From Gp6-AA40 sp964505975 (GTDB lineage Bacteria > Acidobacteriota > Vicinamibacteria > Vicinamibacterales > UBA2999), in contig CAZDLW010000098.1 in the NCBI GenBank assembly GCA_964505975.1, positions 1 to 17,764 of the forward strand: a stretch of DNA of 17,764 nt. Reading direction: 5' to 3'. This document shows, piece after piece, positions 1 through 6,606 of this stretch. Both the position numbers and the translations under genes were made by a program. The first letter of the stretch is position 1, and the number at the start of each line of letters is the position of its first letter. The notes beneath the pieces were generated by a model. That model saw only the letters and a list, made by a program, of their open reading frames with translations, was not told where the DNA came from and did not search any database.

Positions 1-1567
1 CCTGATCCTTGCGGTTCACCCACCAGGTGAAATTGAGCAGCAGCTTGTGGAACACGCGCTCGAGAAACGCGCGGTCGGCCGTGCCGCGGCGCTTCTCTTC
101 GATTTTGTACACGCGCCACGCCGCCCACGCATGCACCGGCGGGTTCACGTCGCCGAGCGCCCACTCGTAGGCTGGCAACTGCCCGTTGGGATGCATGTAC
201 CACTCGCGCAACAGCAGAATGAGCTGCTCTTTGGCGAAGTCGGAGTCGACGAGTGCCAGCGGAATGCAATGGAACGCCAGATCCCAGGCGGCATACCAGG
301 GGTACTCCCACTTGTCGGGCATCGAGACGACGTCTTCGTTGTGCAGATGCACCCACTGGTGATTGCGGCCGCTCCGGCGCTCGCGCGGGGGTGGCGGGCC
401 GGCCGGATCGCCTGCCACCCACTCGTCGACGACGTAGTGATAGAACTGCTTGGACCACAGCAGTCCGGCGAAAGCCTGCCGCATCACGCGCTGCCCGTCA
501 GCCGACAGCGACGGCGGCGTGACGGCTGCGTAGAACTGGTCCGACTCGGTTCTGCGCGCGGTTAGTACTCGATCGAAGTCGTCGAAGACGCCGGCCGGCG
601 GCGAGGGGGCCTGGTCCGTGAACCTGAGCCGGCAGGTGAACGTGTCGCCTGGGCCAATCTCGGGCGCGTAGAGCGCGGCGGCTTTCGTACCGACCCTATC
701 CGGGTTGACGGCGTCGCCGCGGCCGTGGACGACGCGCTCGTGGAAGGCGTCCTTCACATGGCGTGAACGATTCGGCGCGCCGTAGAGACGCGCGAAGTTC
801 GTCTCGTTCTCGGTAAAGAGCAGCTCAGGGTCGGCATCGCAATAGAGCCAACGCCGCCCGTAGTACGGCTCGTCGAGGACGATCGTCTGGCTCTGGTCGG
901 GCGACTGGCCCAGCGACGGTCGAGGCGCGCCGTCCCCCCACGACCACGTGTTGCGGAACCAGACGCTGGGCAGGAGGTGGAGGCGCGCCGGGTCGGGACC
1001 GCGATTGATCGCGGTAATCCGGATCGAGACGTCCTCGACGCCGCCCTTGGCGTATTCGACGAACACGTCGAAGTACCGGTCGTCATCGAACACGCCGGTG
1101 TCGAGCAACTCGAATTCGGGGCGATCCCGGCCGCGACGCCGATTCTCCTCGACGAGCCATGCGTACGGGAAGGCCGCCTGCGGATACTTGTAGAGGCACT
1201 TCATATACGAATGGGTCGGCGTGTTGTCGAGATAGAAGTAGTACTCCTTGACGTCCTCGCCGTGGTTGCCCTCGTTGCCGGTCAGGCCGAAGAAGCGTTC
1301 TTTGAGGATGGGGTCGCGCCCATTCCACAGGGCGAGCGCCAGGCAAATGCGCTGATGCTGATCACTGAAGCCGGCGATCCCGTCCTCGTTCCAGCGGTAC
1401 GCGCGCGAGCGGGCGTGATTGTGCGGGAAGTACTCCCACGCCGTGCCGTGCGGACTGTAGTCCTCCCGCACCGTGCCCCAGGCCCGGTCACTCACGTACG
1501 GTCCCCACCGTTTCCAGTGGACGATCCGGTCACGCGCCTGCTGAAGTCGTCGTTCCTCTTCGGTCAC
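1..1567 (-). CDS. MGH1-like glycoside hydrolase (GH63-type glucosidase), 3' end outside window
   Basis: The minus strand is open from a GTG at 1567 to the window edge, giving about 522 residues with the C-terminus missing. An in-frame TGA lies two codons upstream of the GTG, and a GAGG sits a few bases before it, so this start is favoured. Readable motifs include a tryptophan-rich N-terminus (IVHWKRWGPYVSDRAWGTV), then DYSPHGTAWEYFPHDH-like sequence, LTGNEGNHGEDVKEYYFYLD, WLYCDADPELLFTEN, WEYPWYAAWDLAFHCI and LLLNFTWWVNRKD near the edge. These are typical of the bacterial mannosyl-oligosaccharide-glucosidase-like family with an (alpha/alpha)6 barrel; it probably hydrolyses a glucoside, trehalose or a related sugar in the cytoplasm, since no signal peptide is seen. 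The exact substrate cannot be read from sequence. It is transcribed divergently from the TVP38 gene across a ~400 nt gap. Confidence 0.88.
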   Translation of the reverse strand, partial: MTEEERRLQQARDRIVHWKRWGPYVSDRAWGTVREDYSPHGTAWEYFPHNHARSRAYRWNEDGIAGFSDQHQRICLALALWNGRDPILKERFFGLTGNEGNHGEDVKEYYFYLDNTPTHSYMKCLYKYPQAAFPYAWLVEENRRRGRDRPEFELLDTGVFDDDRYFDVFVEYAKGGVEDVSIRITAINRGPDPARLHLLPSVWFRNTWSWGDGAPRPSLGQSPDQSQTIVLDEPYYGRRWLYCDADPELLFTENETNFARLYGAPNRSRHVKDAFHERVVHGRGDAVNPDRVGTKAAALYAPEIGPGDTFTCRLRFTDQAPSPPAGVFDDFDRVLTARRTESDQFYAAVTPPSLSADGQRVMRQAFAGLLWSKQFYHYVVDEWVAGDPAGPPPPRERRSGRNHQWVHLHNEDVVSMPDKWEYPWYAAWDLAFHCIPLALVDSDFAKEQLILLLREWYMHPNGQLPAYEWALGDVNPPVHAWAAWRVYKIEEKRRGTADRAFLERVFHKLLLNFTWWVNRKDQ

Positions 1568-1971
1568 AGGTCCTCAGCCGACATTTTCGAGCCGCAGCGA
1601 AGCGTGGGAGCGCACGTCGTCGGACATCGCACTTCCAGCATCCTCCGTACTCCTCCACTGTGTTCTGATCGAGGTTACCGCGACAACGGCCGGGGCTTGT
1701 GTGAGCGGGCTCACAGCGGGTGGAGGTAAACGCACAGTACGCTGGCGAATCAGCACACATGGTGTAAAGGTCAAAAGACGTGAACGCGCGTTTCGCCACG
1801 GAGAATTAAGTTGTGATACCGGCGGTCACCGCCAACGGATCTACGACATCGATTGCATCGCTGTGCAGCGAAGCGCCTCGGCTCGACGCGTGCGAGAGAT
1901 CGAGGCGGCCGAGGTGGCGCTTTATCGGCCCGCCTCCGCGCGGCCGATGCCTAATCTGCGGTGACGAGCCG
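1568..1971. other. Divergent intergenic region
   Basis: These ~400 nt separate the minus-strand glucosidase from the plus-strand TVP38 gene. The part from the GTG at 1813 is open in frame with TVP38, but its translation is hydrophilic and arginine/cysteine-rich, unlike the family N-terminus, so I treat it as leader rather than coding. It contains a perfect TGTGA-N6-TCACA palindrome (1700-1715) and a 7-bp inverted repeat, ATCGGCC (1924-1930) with GGCCGAT (1942-1948), which could form a hairpin in the leader mRNA just before the ATG at 1972. No convincing sigma-70 boxes were identified. Confidence 0.5.
1700..1715. promoter_or_regulatory. CRP/FNR-type palindrome TGTGA-N6-TCACA
   Basis: TGTGAGCGGGCTCACA has 7-bp inverted arms around a GG centre and matches the textbook E. 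coli CRP half-site arrangement TGTGA-N6-TCACA exactly. It lies between divergent genes, 133 nt upstream of the glucosidase start and 257 nt upstream of the TVP38 start. A CRP-like site near a carbohydrate hydrolase is plausible, but a 10-base match can arise by chance and no regulator is encoded in the window. Confidence 0.4.
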
Positions 1972-2652
1972 ATGTCACCACGCCGCTCCATCGTCGAGTA
2001 TCTGGCAGCCGCCTGTATCGTGCTGAGCTCCGTCGGCGCTCTCGTGTCGTTCGTGTTTCCATCCCCAGCTACCGGCGAGCGGGCCGGCGCGCTCGAAGAC
2101 ACTGTGGCGTTGATCCGCTCGTGGGGCGCGTGGGGCGTGGTCGGGTCGCTCGGCTTGATGGTGGCGCACTCGTTCGTGCCCTTCCCAGCGGAGCTTGTCG
2201 CTGTCGCGAACGGCATGATTTTCGGGCCGATCGTGGGCACCGCGGTGACGTGGGTCGGCGCGATGCTGGGTGCCCTCGTCGCATTCGGCGCCGTACGCGT
2301 GTTCAAACGGCCTCTGGTGCGGCGCATGCTCTCCCGCCATCAGCAGCAGGAACTTGCGGTCTGGTCCGGCGAGCGTGGCGGGACATCGCTCCTGATTGCG
2401 CGCTTCATTCCCGTCATTGCATTCAATCTACTCGACTATGCTGCAGCCCTGACCACCATCTCGTGGTGGACGTTCGCGTGGGCAACGGGGATCGGCATCC
2501 TGCCGCTGACGGTCTTGCTGAACGTCCTCGGCGAGCGCGTGTTGACGACGCCGCTCTGGGCCTGGCTGGCGCTTGGGGCCATTACCGCATCAGCCTGGCT
2601 GCTCTGGCACGTTCGCTGGCGACAGGCCTACCAGGTCGGCAGGGCCGCATGA
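1972..2652 (+). CDS. TVP38/TMEM64 family (DedA-like, VTT domain) inner-membrane protein
   Basis: This 226-residue, strongly hydrophobic protein starts at ATG 1972. An in-frame GTG at 1813 would add 53 unusual arginine-rich residues, so the internal start is preferred even though its ribosome site is weak. An N-terminal membrane segment (residues ~8-30) is followed by the VTT core: a loop with SFVPFPAELVAVANGMIFG, a membrane stretch, and the family signature RFIPVIAFNLLDYAAALT (around residues 140-158), then two C-terminal membrane segments. TVP38/DedA proteins are polytopic membrane proteins linked to lipid scrambling/flipping and envelope homeostasis; the substrate here is unknown. A flavin disulfide oxidoreductase of the type often linked or fused to TVP38 lies 2.3 kb downstream on the same strand. 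The stop overlaps an ATG (ATGA at 2649), but no convincing gene follows from it. Confidence 0.85.
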   Translation: MSPRRSIVEYLAAACIVLSSVGALVSFVFPSPATGERAGALEDTVALIRSWGAWGVVGSLGLMVAHSFVPFPAELVAVANGMIFGPIVGTAVTWVGAMLGALVAFGAVRVFKRPLVRRMLSRHQQQELAVWSGERGGTSLLIARFIPVIAFNLLDYAAALTTISWWTFAWATGIGILPLTVLLNVLGERVLTTPLWAWLALGAITASAWLLWHVRWRQAYQVGRAA

Positions 2653-2810
2653 CGCTCCGTGATCTGGTGCGTGACGACGAAGTACTCGCGCGGACGCACG
2701 CCGAGCGTGTCGGCGAGGGCGTCCTCCGCCCGTTCCAGGACTTCGCGCGACGGCAGACCGCTCGCCCAGCCCGATTCCGCGTGACTGTGGATGAATGTCG
2801 CTTCGTCAGC
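2628..2810 (-). pseudogene. Short coding-like remnant, unrecognised (possible JAB-like tail)
   Basis: Between TVP38 and the DUF6789-like gene the minus strand is open for about 60 codons, ending at TAG 2630-2628 just inside the TVP38 3' end. The translation is well balanced and protein-like, for example TFIHSHAESGWASGLPSREV followed by an acidic helix and EYFVVTHQITERHAALPTW. Its third-position GC is higher than that of the competing plus frame. The frame is closed upstream by TGA (2811-2813) and has no ATG, GTG or TTG start before the recognisable part, so it looks like the C-terminal scrap of a lost gene. The HSH...PS pattern recalls JAB/RadC-type metalloproteins, but spacing and the final acidic residue do not fit, so no function is assigned. 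Confidence 0.35.
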
Positions 2811-2928
2811 TCACCGGCTCAACCCTACGCGGCCGTGGCGTGTCGGCTCGAACAGACACGTCGGCCGGCCTGTGCGATCGAGAACAGACGTGCCGGCGCG
2901 GTCGACCTACGATCATGCTTGCGGCGCG

Positions 2929-2975
2929 GCCGTCATGGCACACCTCGCGCATACCGCGCATACCCCATGACGGCC
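2929..2975. repeat. 11-bp inverted repeat enclosing a tandem 9-bp repeat
   Basis: GGCCGTCATGG (2929-2939) and CCATGACGGCC (2965-2975) are perfect 11-bp inverted arms around a 25-nt loop. Most of the loop is CGCGCATAC repeated twice in tandem (2946-2954 and 2955-2963). The element lies 44 nt upstream of the DUF6789-like start at 3019. There is no T-run, so a simple intrinsic terminator is unlikely; an operator or leader hairpin for the downstream gene is possible. Confidence 0.55.
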
Positions 2976-3018
2976 ACGGGGCGACTGGCGGCCAGACTTG
3001 AAACCTTGGAGGACAGTG

Positions 3019-3462
3019 ATGCAAACGCGTCCGACGTTCGCGCGCGCCGTGTTGGGCGGGTTCGTGGGCACAGTGGTCATGACGGCCATGATGTACTTCG
3101 TCGCTCCCATGATGGGCCTCCGCATGGACATCGCGGCCATGCTGGGATCCATGCTTGGCGGGAGCTGAACCGCGGGCCTCATGGTGCACCTCCTGAATGG
3201 AACCGTGGTGTTCCCGGCGATCTACGTCTTCGGGCTGTACGCTCGACTCCCAGGGTCCGCCGTGATCAAGGGCACGACCTGGGGCGTCGTGCTGTGGCTC
3301 ATGGCGCAGGTCATCGTGATGCCGATGATGGGCGGCGGCCTCTTCAGCAGCGCGATGGGCGGCATCATGGCCGCGATGGCGTCTCTTGCCGGCCATGTTC
3401 TCTATGGCAGCCTTCTCGGCGTCATCGCCAGCGCCCCAGCGCCGCGAGTCGCCCACGCCTGA
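3019..3462 (+). pseudogene. DUF6789-like four-helix membrane protein, interrupted by an in-frame TGA
   Basis: ATG 3019 follows a perfect GGAGG (3008-3012). Translation gives a hydrophobic, methionine-rich protein ending after ...MLGSMLGGS at TGA 3166-3168, then continues in the same frame (TAGLMVHLLNGTVVF...) to a stop at 3460-3462. Read through, the product is 147 residues with about four membrane segments, the expected size for small DUF6789-type proteins. Relatives as I recall them have Trp after GGS, so TGA most simply derives from TGG by a single G-to-A change at 3168. Neighbouring genes use TGA as a normal stop, so code reassignment is not supported. The second half has its own ATG at 3181 but lacks the first helix and a good ribosome site. 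Function of the family is unknown. Confidence 0.75.
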
Positions 3463-3502
3463 CGCCGCAGGCATCGCCCCGGACGTTGAAGGGGCACGCG
3501 CG

Positions 3503-4273
3503 ATGACTCCGCATTGGCTCGAAGGCGCCGTGAAGCTGGCCCCGTCGATCCTTGCGGCCGACTTCGCGCGCCTGGGCGAACAAGTCGTCGAAGCCGAGCG
3601 GGGCGGCGCCGACCGGATCCACCTTGACGTGATGGACGGACACTTCGTGCCGAATCTCTCGATGGGACCCCCTATTGTGCGGTCCCTGCGACGGGTGACG
3701 CGCCTGCCCTTGGAGACGCACTTGATGATCTCGGACCCGGACTCGTTTCTGGACCAGTTTGCCGAGGCCGGCTCCGACTCGTTTCTCGTCCACTGCGAGG
3801 GCAATCACCATCTGCACCGCACGGTGCAACGAATCAAGGCCTTGGGCAAGCGCGCCGGAGTGGTCATCAACCCCGCCACGCCCGCAGCAGTGCTCGAAGA
3901 CATCCTGGAAGACCTGCACGAAGTCCTGGTGATGACGGTCAACCCGGGCTTCGGACATCAGCACTTCATCCATGCAACCCTGCCGAAGATTCAGCGTGTC
4001 CGGCAGATGATTGAGCGGATCACACTCCGCTGCGAGCTCGGGGTGGACGGGGGTATCAATGCCATAAGCGCTCCACTGGCGGTTGCGGCAGGAGCCAACG
4101 TTCTGGTGGTCGGATCGGCGATTTTTGGTGACAGCGACGGAGTGGCGGCCGCCATGACGAGCCTGCGTGCCGCCATCAATCAGGTCGCGAAGGGACCCCG
4201 CCCGCACACCATTGTCGGAAAGGAAGACCACAATGGGTTCAGCGGGCGGATCGGGAAGCCCGCCGGCACCTGA
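3503..4273 (+). CDS. rpe: Ribulose-phosphate 3-epimerase
   Basis: Rpe interconverts D-ribulose 5-phosphate and D-xylulose 5-phosphate in the pentose phosphate pathway, in the cytoplasm, on a TIM barrel with a bound metal. ATG 3503, preceded by GAAGGGG, is chosen; the open frame extends upstream to 3386 but that part overlaps the previous gene. The 256-residue product carries family motifs in order: LAPSILAADFARL, HLDVMDGHFVPNLSMGP, ETHLMI, the loop VNPGFGHQHFI (usually PGFGGQ, so one Gly is replaced by His) and VDGGI with the second catalytic Asp, then VVGSAIF for phosphate binding. About 30 residues at the C-terminus exceed the usual ~220-230 and look like a disordered tail. It is followed by the HAD gene after 21 nt and probably co-transcribed with it. 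Confidence 0.93.
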   Translation: MTPHWLEGAVKLAPSILAADFARLGEQVVEAERGGADRIHLDVMDGHFVPNLSMGPPIVRSLRRVTRLPLETHLMISDPDSFLDQFAEAGSDSFLVHCEGNHHLHRTVQRIKALGKRAGVVINPATPAAVLEDILEDLHEVLVMTVNPGFGHQHFIHATLPKIQRVRQMIERITLRCELGVDGGINAISAPLAVAAGANVLVVGSAIFGDSDGVAAAMTSLRAAINQVAKGPRPHTIVGKEDHNGFSGRIGKPAGT

Positions 4274-4294
4274 CAGCAGCACGAGGATCACGCG

Positions 4295-4984
4295 ATGAGC
4301 GCCTCCCGAGCCGACACTGCGTTCCTGTTCGACGTGGACAACACGTTGCTCGACAACGACCGCGTCATCGCAGATCTGCGCGCGCATCTCGAGCGCGAGG
4401 TCGGCCCCGATCGCGCGCGGTGTTACTGGACCATCTTCGAGCAACTGCGAACCGAGCTGGGCTACGCAGATTACCTGGGTGCCTTGCAGCGCTATCGTCG
4501 CGAGTATCCCCGCGACCCGAGCCTCCTGACCGTGTCCCGCTTCTTGCTCGACTATCCATTTGCCGACCGCCTCTTTCCTCGCGCGCTCGACGTCATCGAA
4601 CACGTCACGCACTGGGGGCACGCGGCCCTTCTGACAGACGGTGATGTGGTCTTCCAGCCGCGGAAGGTCGACCGCTCCGGCCTCTCCGCAGCGGTGGGCG
4701 GCCATGTCCTGATCTACCTGCACAAAGAGCAGGAACTCGCCGATGTGGCCGCGCGCTGCCGAGCCGACCATTACGTGCTCGTCGAAGACAAGCTGCGCAT
4801 CCTGACCGCCGTGAAGAACGTCTGGAGTTCGCGCGTCACCACGGTGTTCGTGCGCCAGGGCCATTACGCCTGCGACCCGAAGATTCTGGCGGACTTTCCG
4901 GCTGCGGACATCAGCCTGGATCGCATCGGCGACCTACTGGACTACGACCTGGCGCAATTGCTGACGTTTCGCGACGTGACATGA
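4295..4984 (+). CDS. HAD-superfamily hydrolase
   Basis: This 229-residue soluble protein has HAD motif I FDVDNTLLDND near the N-terminus (nucleophile Asp13, acid/base Asp15), motif II at LLTDGD, a lysine region (PRKVDRSGL) and motif IV-like VLVEDKLRIL. The ~85 residues between motifs I and II form an all-helical cap. HAD enzymes of this type are phosphatases of small phosphorylated metabolites; the substrate is not evident. The acidic pair of motif IV is EDK rather than the more common GD..D, so activity may be atypical. GAGG stands about 8 nt before ATG 4295. The gene sits 21 nt after rpe and its TGA overlaps the ATG of the oxidoreductase (ATGA, 4981-4984), which implies translational coupling; a sugar-phosphate substrate is a context-based guess. 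Confidence 0.85.
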   Translation: MSASRADTAFLFDVDNTLLDNDRVIADLRAHLEREVGPDRARCYWTIFEQLRTELGYADYLGALQRYRREYPRDPSLLTVSRFLLDYPFADRLFPRALDVIEHVTHWGHAALLTDGDVVFQPRKVDRSGLSAAVGGHVLIYLHKEQELADVAARCRADHYVLVEDKLRILTAVKNVWSSRVTTVFVRQGHYACDPKILADFPAADISLDRIGDLLDYDLAQLLTFRDVT

Positions 4985-6579
4985 CACGCAGGCCCACACA
5001 CGATGAAGGAGCGGGGCAGCGAGCCAGCGCAGAAGACCATGCGCGCCTCGTGGATCAACCGGTGATCGCGGGGATGCCGCAGACCCGTCCGGCCGACCCG
5101 TTCAATCTGGAGCTGGTTCGCCACGTGCATCCGGGCGACTGGGTCAACCCGCGGCCCGCAGGACGATACAACCTGGTCGTCATCGGAGCGGGTACCGCCG
5201 GCCTGGTCACGGCAGCCGGCGCGGCCGGGCTGGGGGCCAAGGTCGCGTTGATCGAACACAGCCTGATGGGCGGCGACTGCCTGAACGTCGGGTGCGTGCC
5301 GTCGAAGGGCGTCATCAGCGCGGCCCGCGTTGCGGCCGCCGTACGACACGCACGCGCGTTCGGTGTCGACGTACCGGCCGGCGTGGCCGTGAACTTCGCC
5401 AGCGTCATGCAGCGGATGCGACGGCTGCGGGCTCGCATCAGCCCGAATGATTCGGCACAACGATTCCGCGACCTCGGCGTCGACGTCTATTTCGGGACGG
5501 CGCGATTCGTGGACTCGGACACCGTCGACGTGGAGGGGACGCGTCTCCACTTCAGCCGGGCGGTGATTGCGACCGGTGCCCGCGCCGCGGCACCGCCGAT
5601 TCCCGGTTTGGATGCCGTCGAGTATCTGACCAACGAAACGCTCTTCTCGCTGACCGAGTTGCCCCCGCGGCTTGGTGTCATTGGCGCCGGACCGATCGGC
5701 TGCGAGATGGCCCAGGCGTTCGCGCAGCTGGGCGCCGGCGTGTTCCTGATCGAAGCGGAACACGGCATCCTGCCGCGCGAAGACCGCAACGCGGCCGAGA
5801 TCGTGCAACAGGCAATCGTGCGAGACGGCGTCACGCTGCTCTGTTGCGGCAGGAACCTGCAGATCAAGCACGACGGAGGCATCCGGCTCGTGGTCGAATC
5901 GCACGGCAGAGGGTATGACGAACCAATCGACACATTGTTGGTCGCCGTTGGCCGCGCGCCGAACGTGGAACATCTGAACCTGGAAGCCGTGGGCGTGGAC
6001 TGCGACGCGAAGGGCGTCACGGTCAACGAACGCCTGCAGACCACGAACCCCCGGATTTATGCCGCGGGAGACATCTGTTCGCCCTACCAGTTCACGCACG
6101 CCGCCGATTTTATGGCTCGCATCGTGATTCAAAACGCGCTGTTCAAAGGCCGGAAGAAGTCCACGTCGCTGGTGATGCCGTGGTGTACCTACACCTCGCC
6201 GGAAATTGCCCACGTGGGACTCTATGAAGGCCAGGCCAGGGAAAAGGGGCTCGACATCGACACGTTCGTCCAGGAGCTCCGCGACGTGGATCGCGCGATT
6301 CTGGATGGCGAGGATGAGGGCCTGGTCACCATCCACGTGAAGAAGGGCACTGACGCCATCGTCGGCGCGACCATCGTCGCGCAGCATGCGGGCGATCTGA
6401 TCTCCGAGATCGCTCTGGCCATGACACACGGTCTTGGGCTGAAACAGATCGGCAGCACGATTCACCCGTACCCGACACAAGCGGAGGCGATCCGCAAGAT
6501 CGGCGACCAGTTCAACCGGACACGGCTCACGCCGTTCGTGAAATCCCTCTTCAAGAAATGGTTGGCGTGGACGCGGTAG
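4981..6579 (+). CDS. Mercuric-reductase-like FAD/NAD(P) disulfide oxidoreductase
   Basis: The 532-residue product belongs to the class I pyridine nucleotide-disulfide oxidoreductases. A ~62-residue N-terminal extension with HPGDWVNPRPAGRYN precedes the FAD Rossmann motif VIGAGTAGL (~67-75). The redox-active disulfide is GGDCLNVGCVPSK (Cys100 and Cys105). A second dinucleotide fold is seen at GVIGAGPIGCEMAQAF, followed by the FAD-binding YAAGDIC and the dimerisation domain with HPYPTQAEAIRKIGD. The C-terminal Cys pair of true MerA is absent, as is an HMA domain, so Hg(II) reduction is doubtful. Members with this extension are frequently annotated mercuric reductase and occur linked or fused to TVP38 proteins; a TVP38 gene lies upstream. 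It starts inside the HAD stop codon and ends 27 nt before a convergent gene. Confidence 0.9.
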   Translation: MTRRPTHDEGAGQRASAEDHARLVDQPVIAGMPQTRPADPFNLELVRHVHPGDWVNPRPAGRYNLVVIGAGTAGLVTAAGAAGLGAKVALIEHSLMGGDCLNVGCVPSKGVISAARVAAAVRHARAFGVDVPAGVAVNFASVMQRMRRLRARISPNDSAQRFRDLGVDVYFGTARFVDSDTVDVEGTRLHFSRAVIATGARAAAPPIPGLDAVEYLTNETLFSLTELPPRLGVIGAGPIGCEMAQAFAQLGAGVFLIEAEHGILPREDRNAAEIVQQAIVRDGVTLLCCGRNLQIKHDGGIRLVVESHGRGYDEPIDTLLVAVGRAPNVEHLNLEAVGVDCDAKGVTVNERLQTTNPRIYAAGDICSPYQFTHAADFMARIVIQNALFKGRKKSTSLVMPWCTYTSPEIAHVGLYEGQAREKGLDIDTFVQELRDVDRAILDGEDEGLVTIHVKKGTDAIVGATIVAQHAGDLISEIALAMTHGLGLKQIGSTIHPYPTQAEAIRKIGDQFNRTRLTPFVKSLFKKWLAWTR

Positions 6580-6606
6580 TTCTGGCGCGCGGCAGCCAGC
6601 TCTGGC

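Noticed and set aside
1813..1971. N-terminal extension of TVP38 from GTG 1813
   Set aside because: The extra 53 residues are hydrophilic, Arg/Cys-rich and unlike TVP38 N-termini; the region also contains a leader hairpin.
3019..3462. TGA recoding (stop reassigned to Trp) in this genome
   Set aside because: TGA terminates TVP38, rpe, the HAD gene, zwf and others, so global reassignment is excluded; only a local mutation, error or readthrough remains.
2121..3506. Long plus-strand ORF of 461 codons overlapping TVP38 and the DUF6789-like gene
   Set aside because: It is Arg/His-rich, runs through two better-supported genes in another frame, and has no recognisable domain; the ATGA overlap at 2649 is not supported by a plausible product.
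3422..4864. 480-codon minus-strand ORF opposite rpe and the HAD gene
   Set aside because: It is the antisense shadow of two clear genes with strong motifs; its product is His/Val-rich without family similarity.
4942..6480. 512-codon minus-strand ORF opposite the oxidoreductase
   Set aside because: Antisense shadow typical of high-GC genes; the plus strand has complete FAD, NAD and disulfide motifs.
6580..6606. Bidirectional terminator between the convergent oxidoreductase and HEAT/cNMP genes
   Set aside because: Only a 6-bp AGCCAG/CTGGCT pair with a 2-nt loop and no T-run is present, too weak to call.
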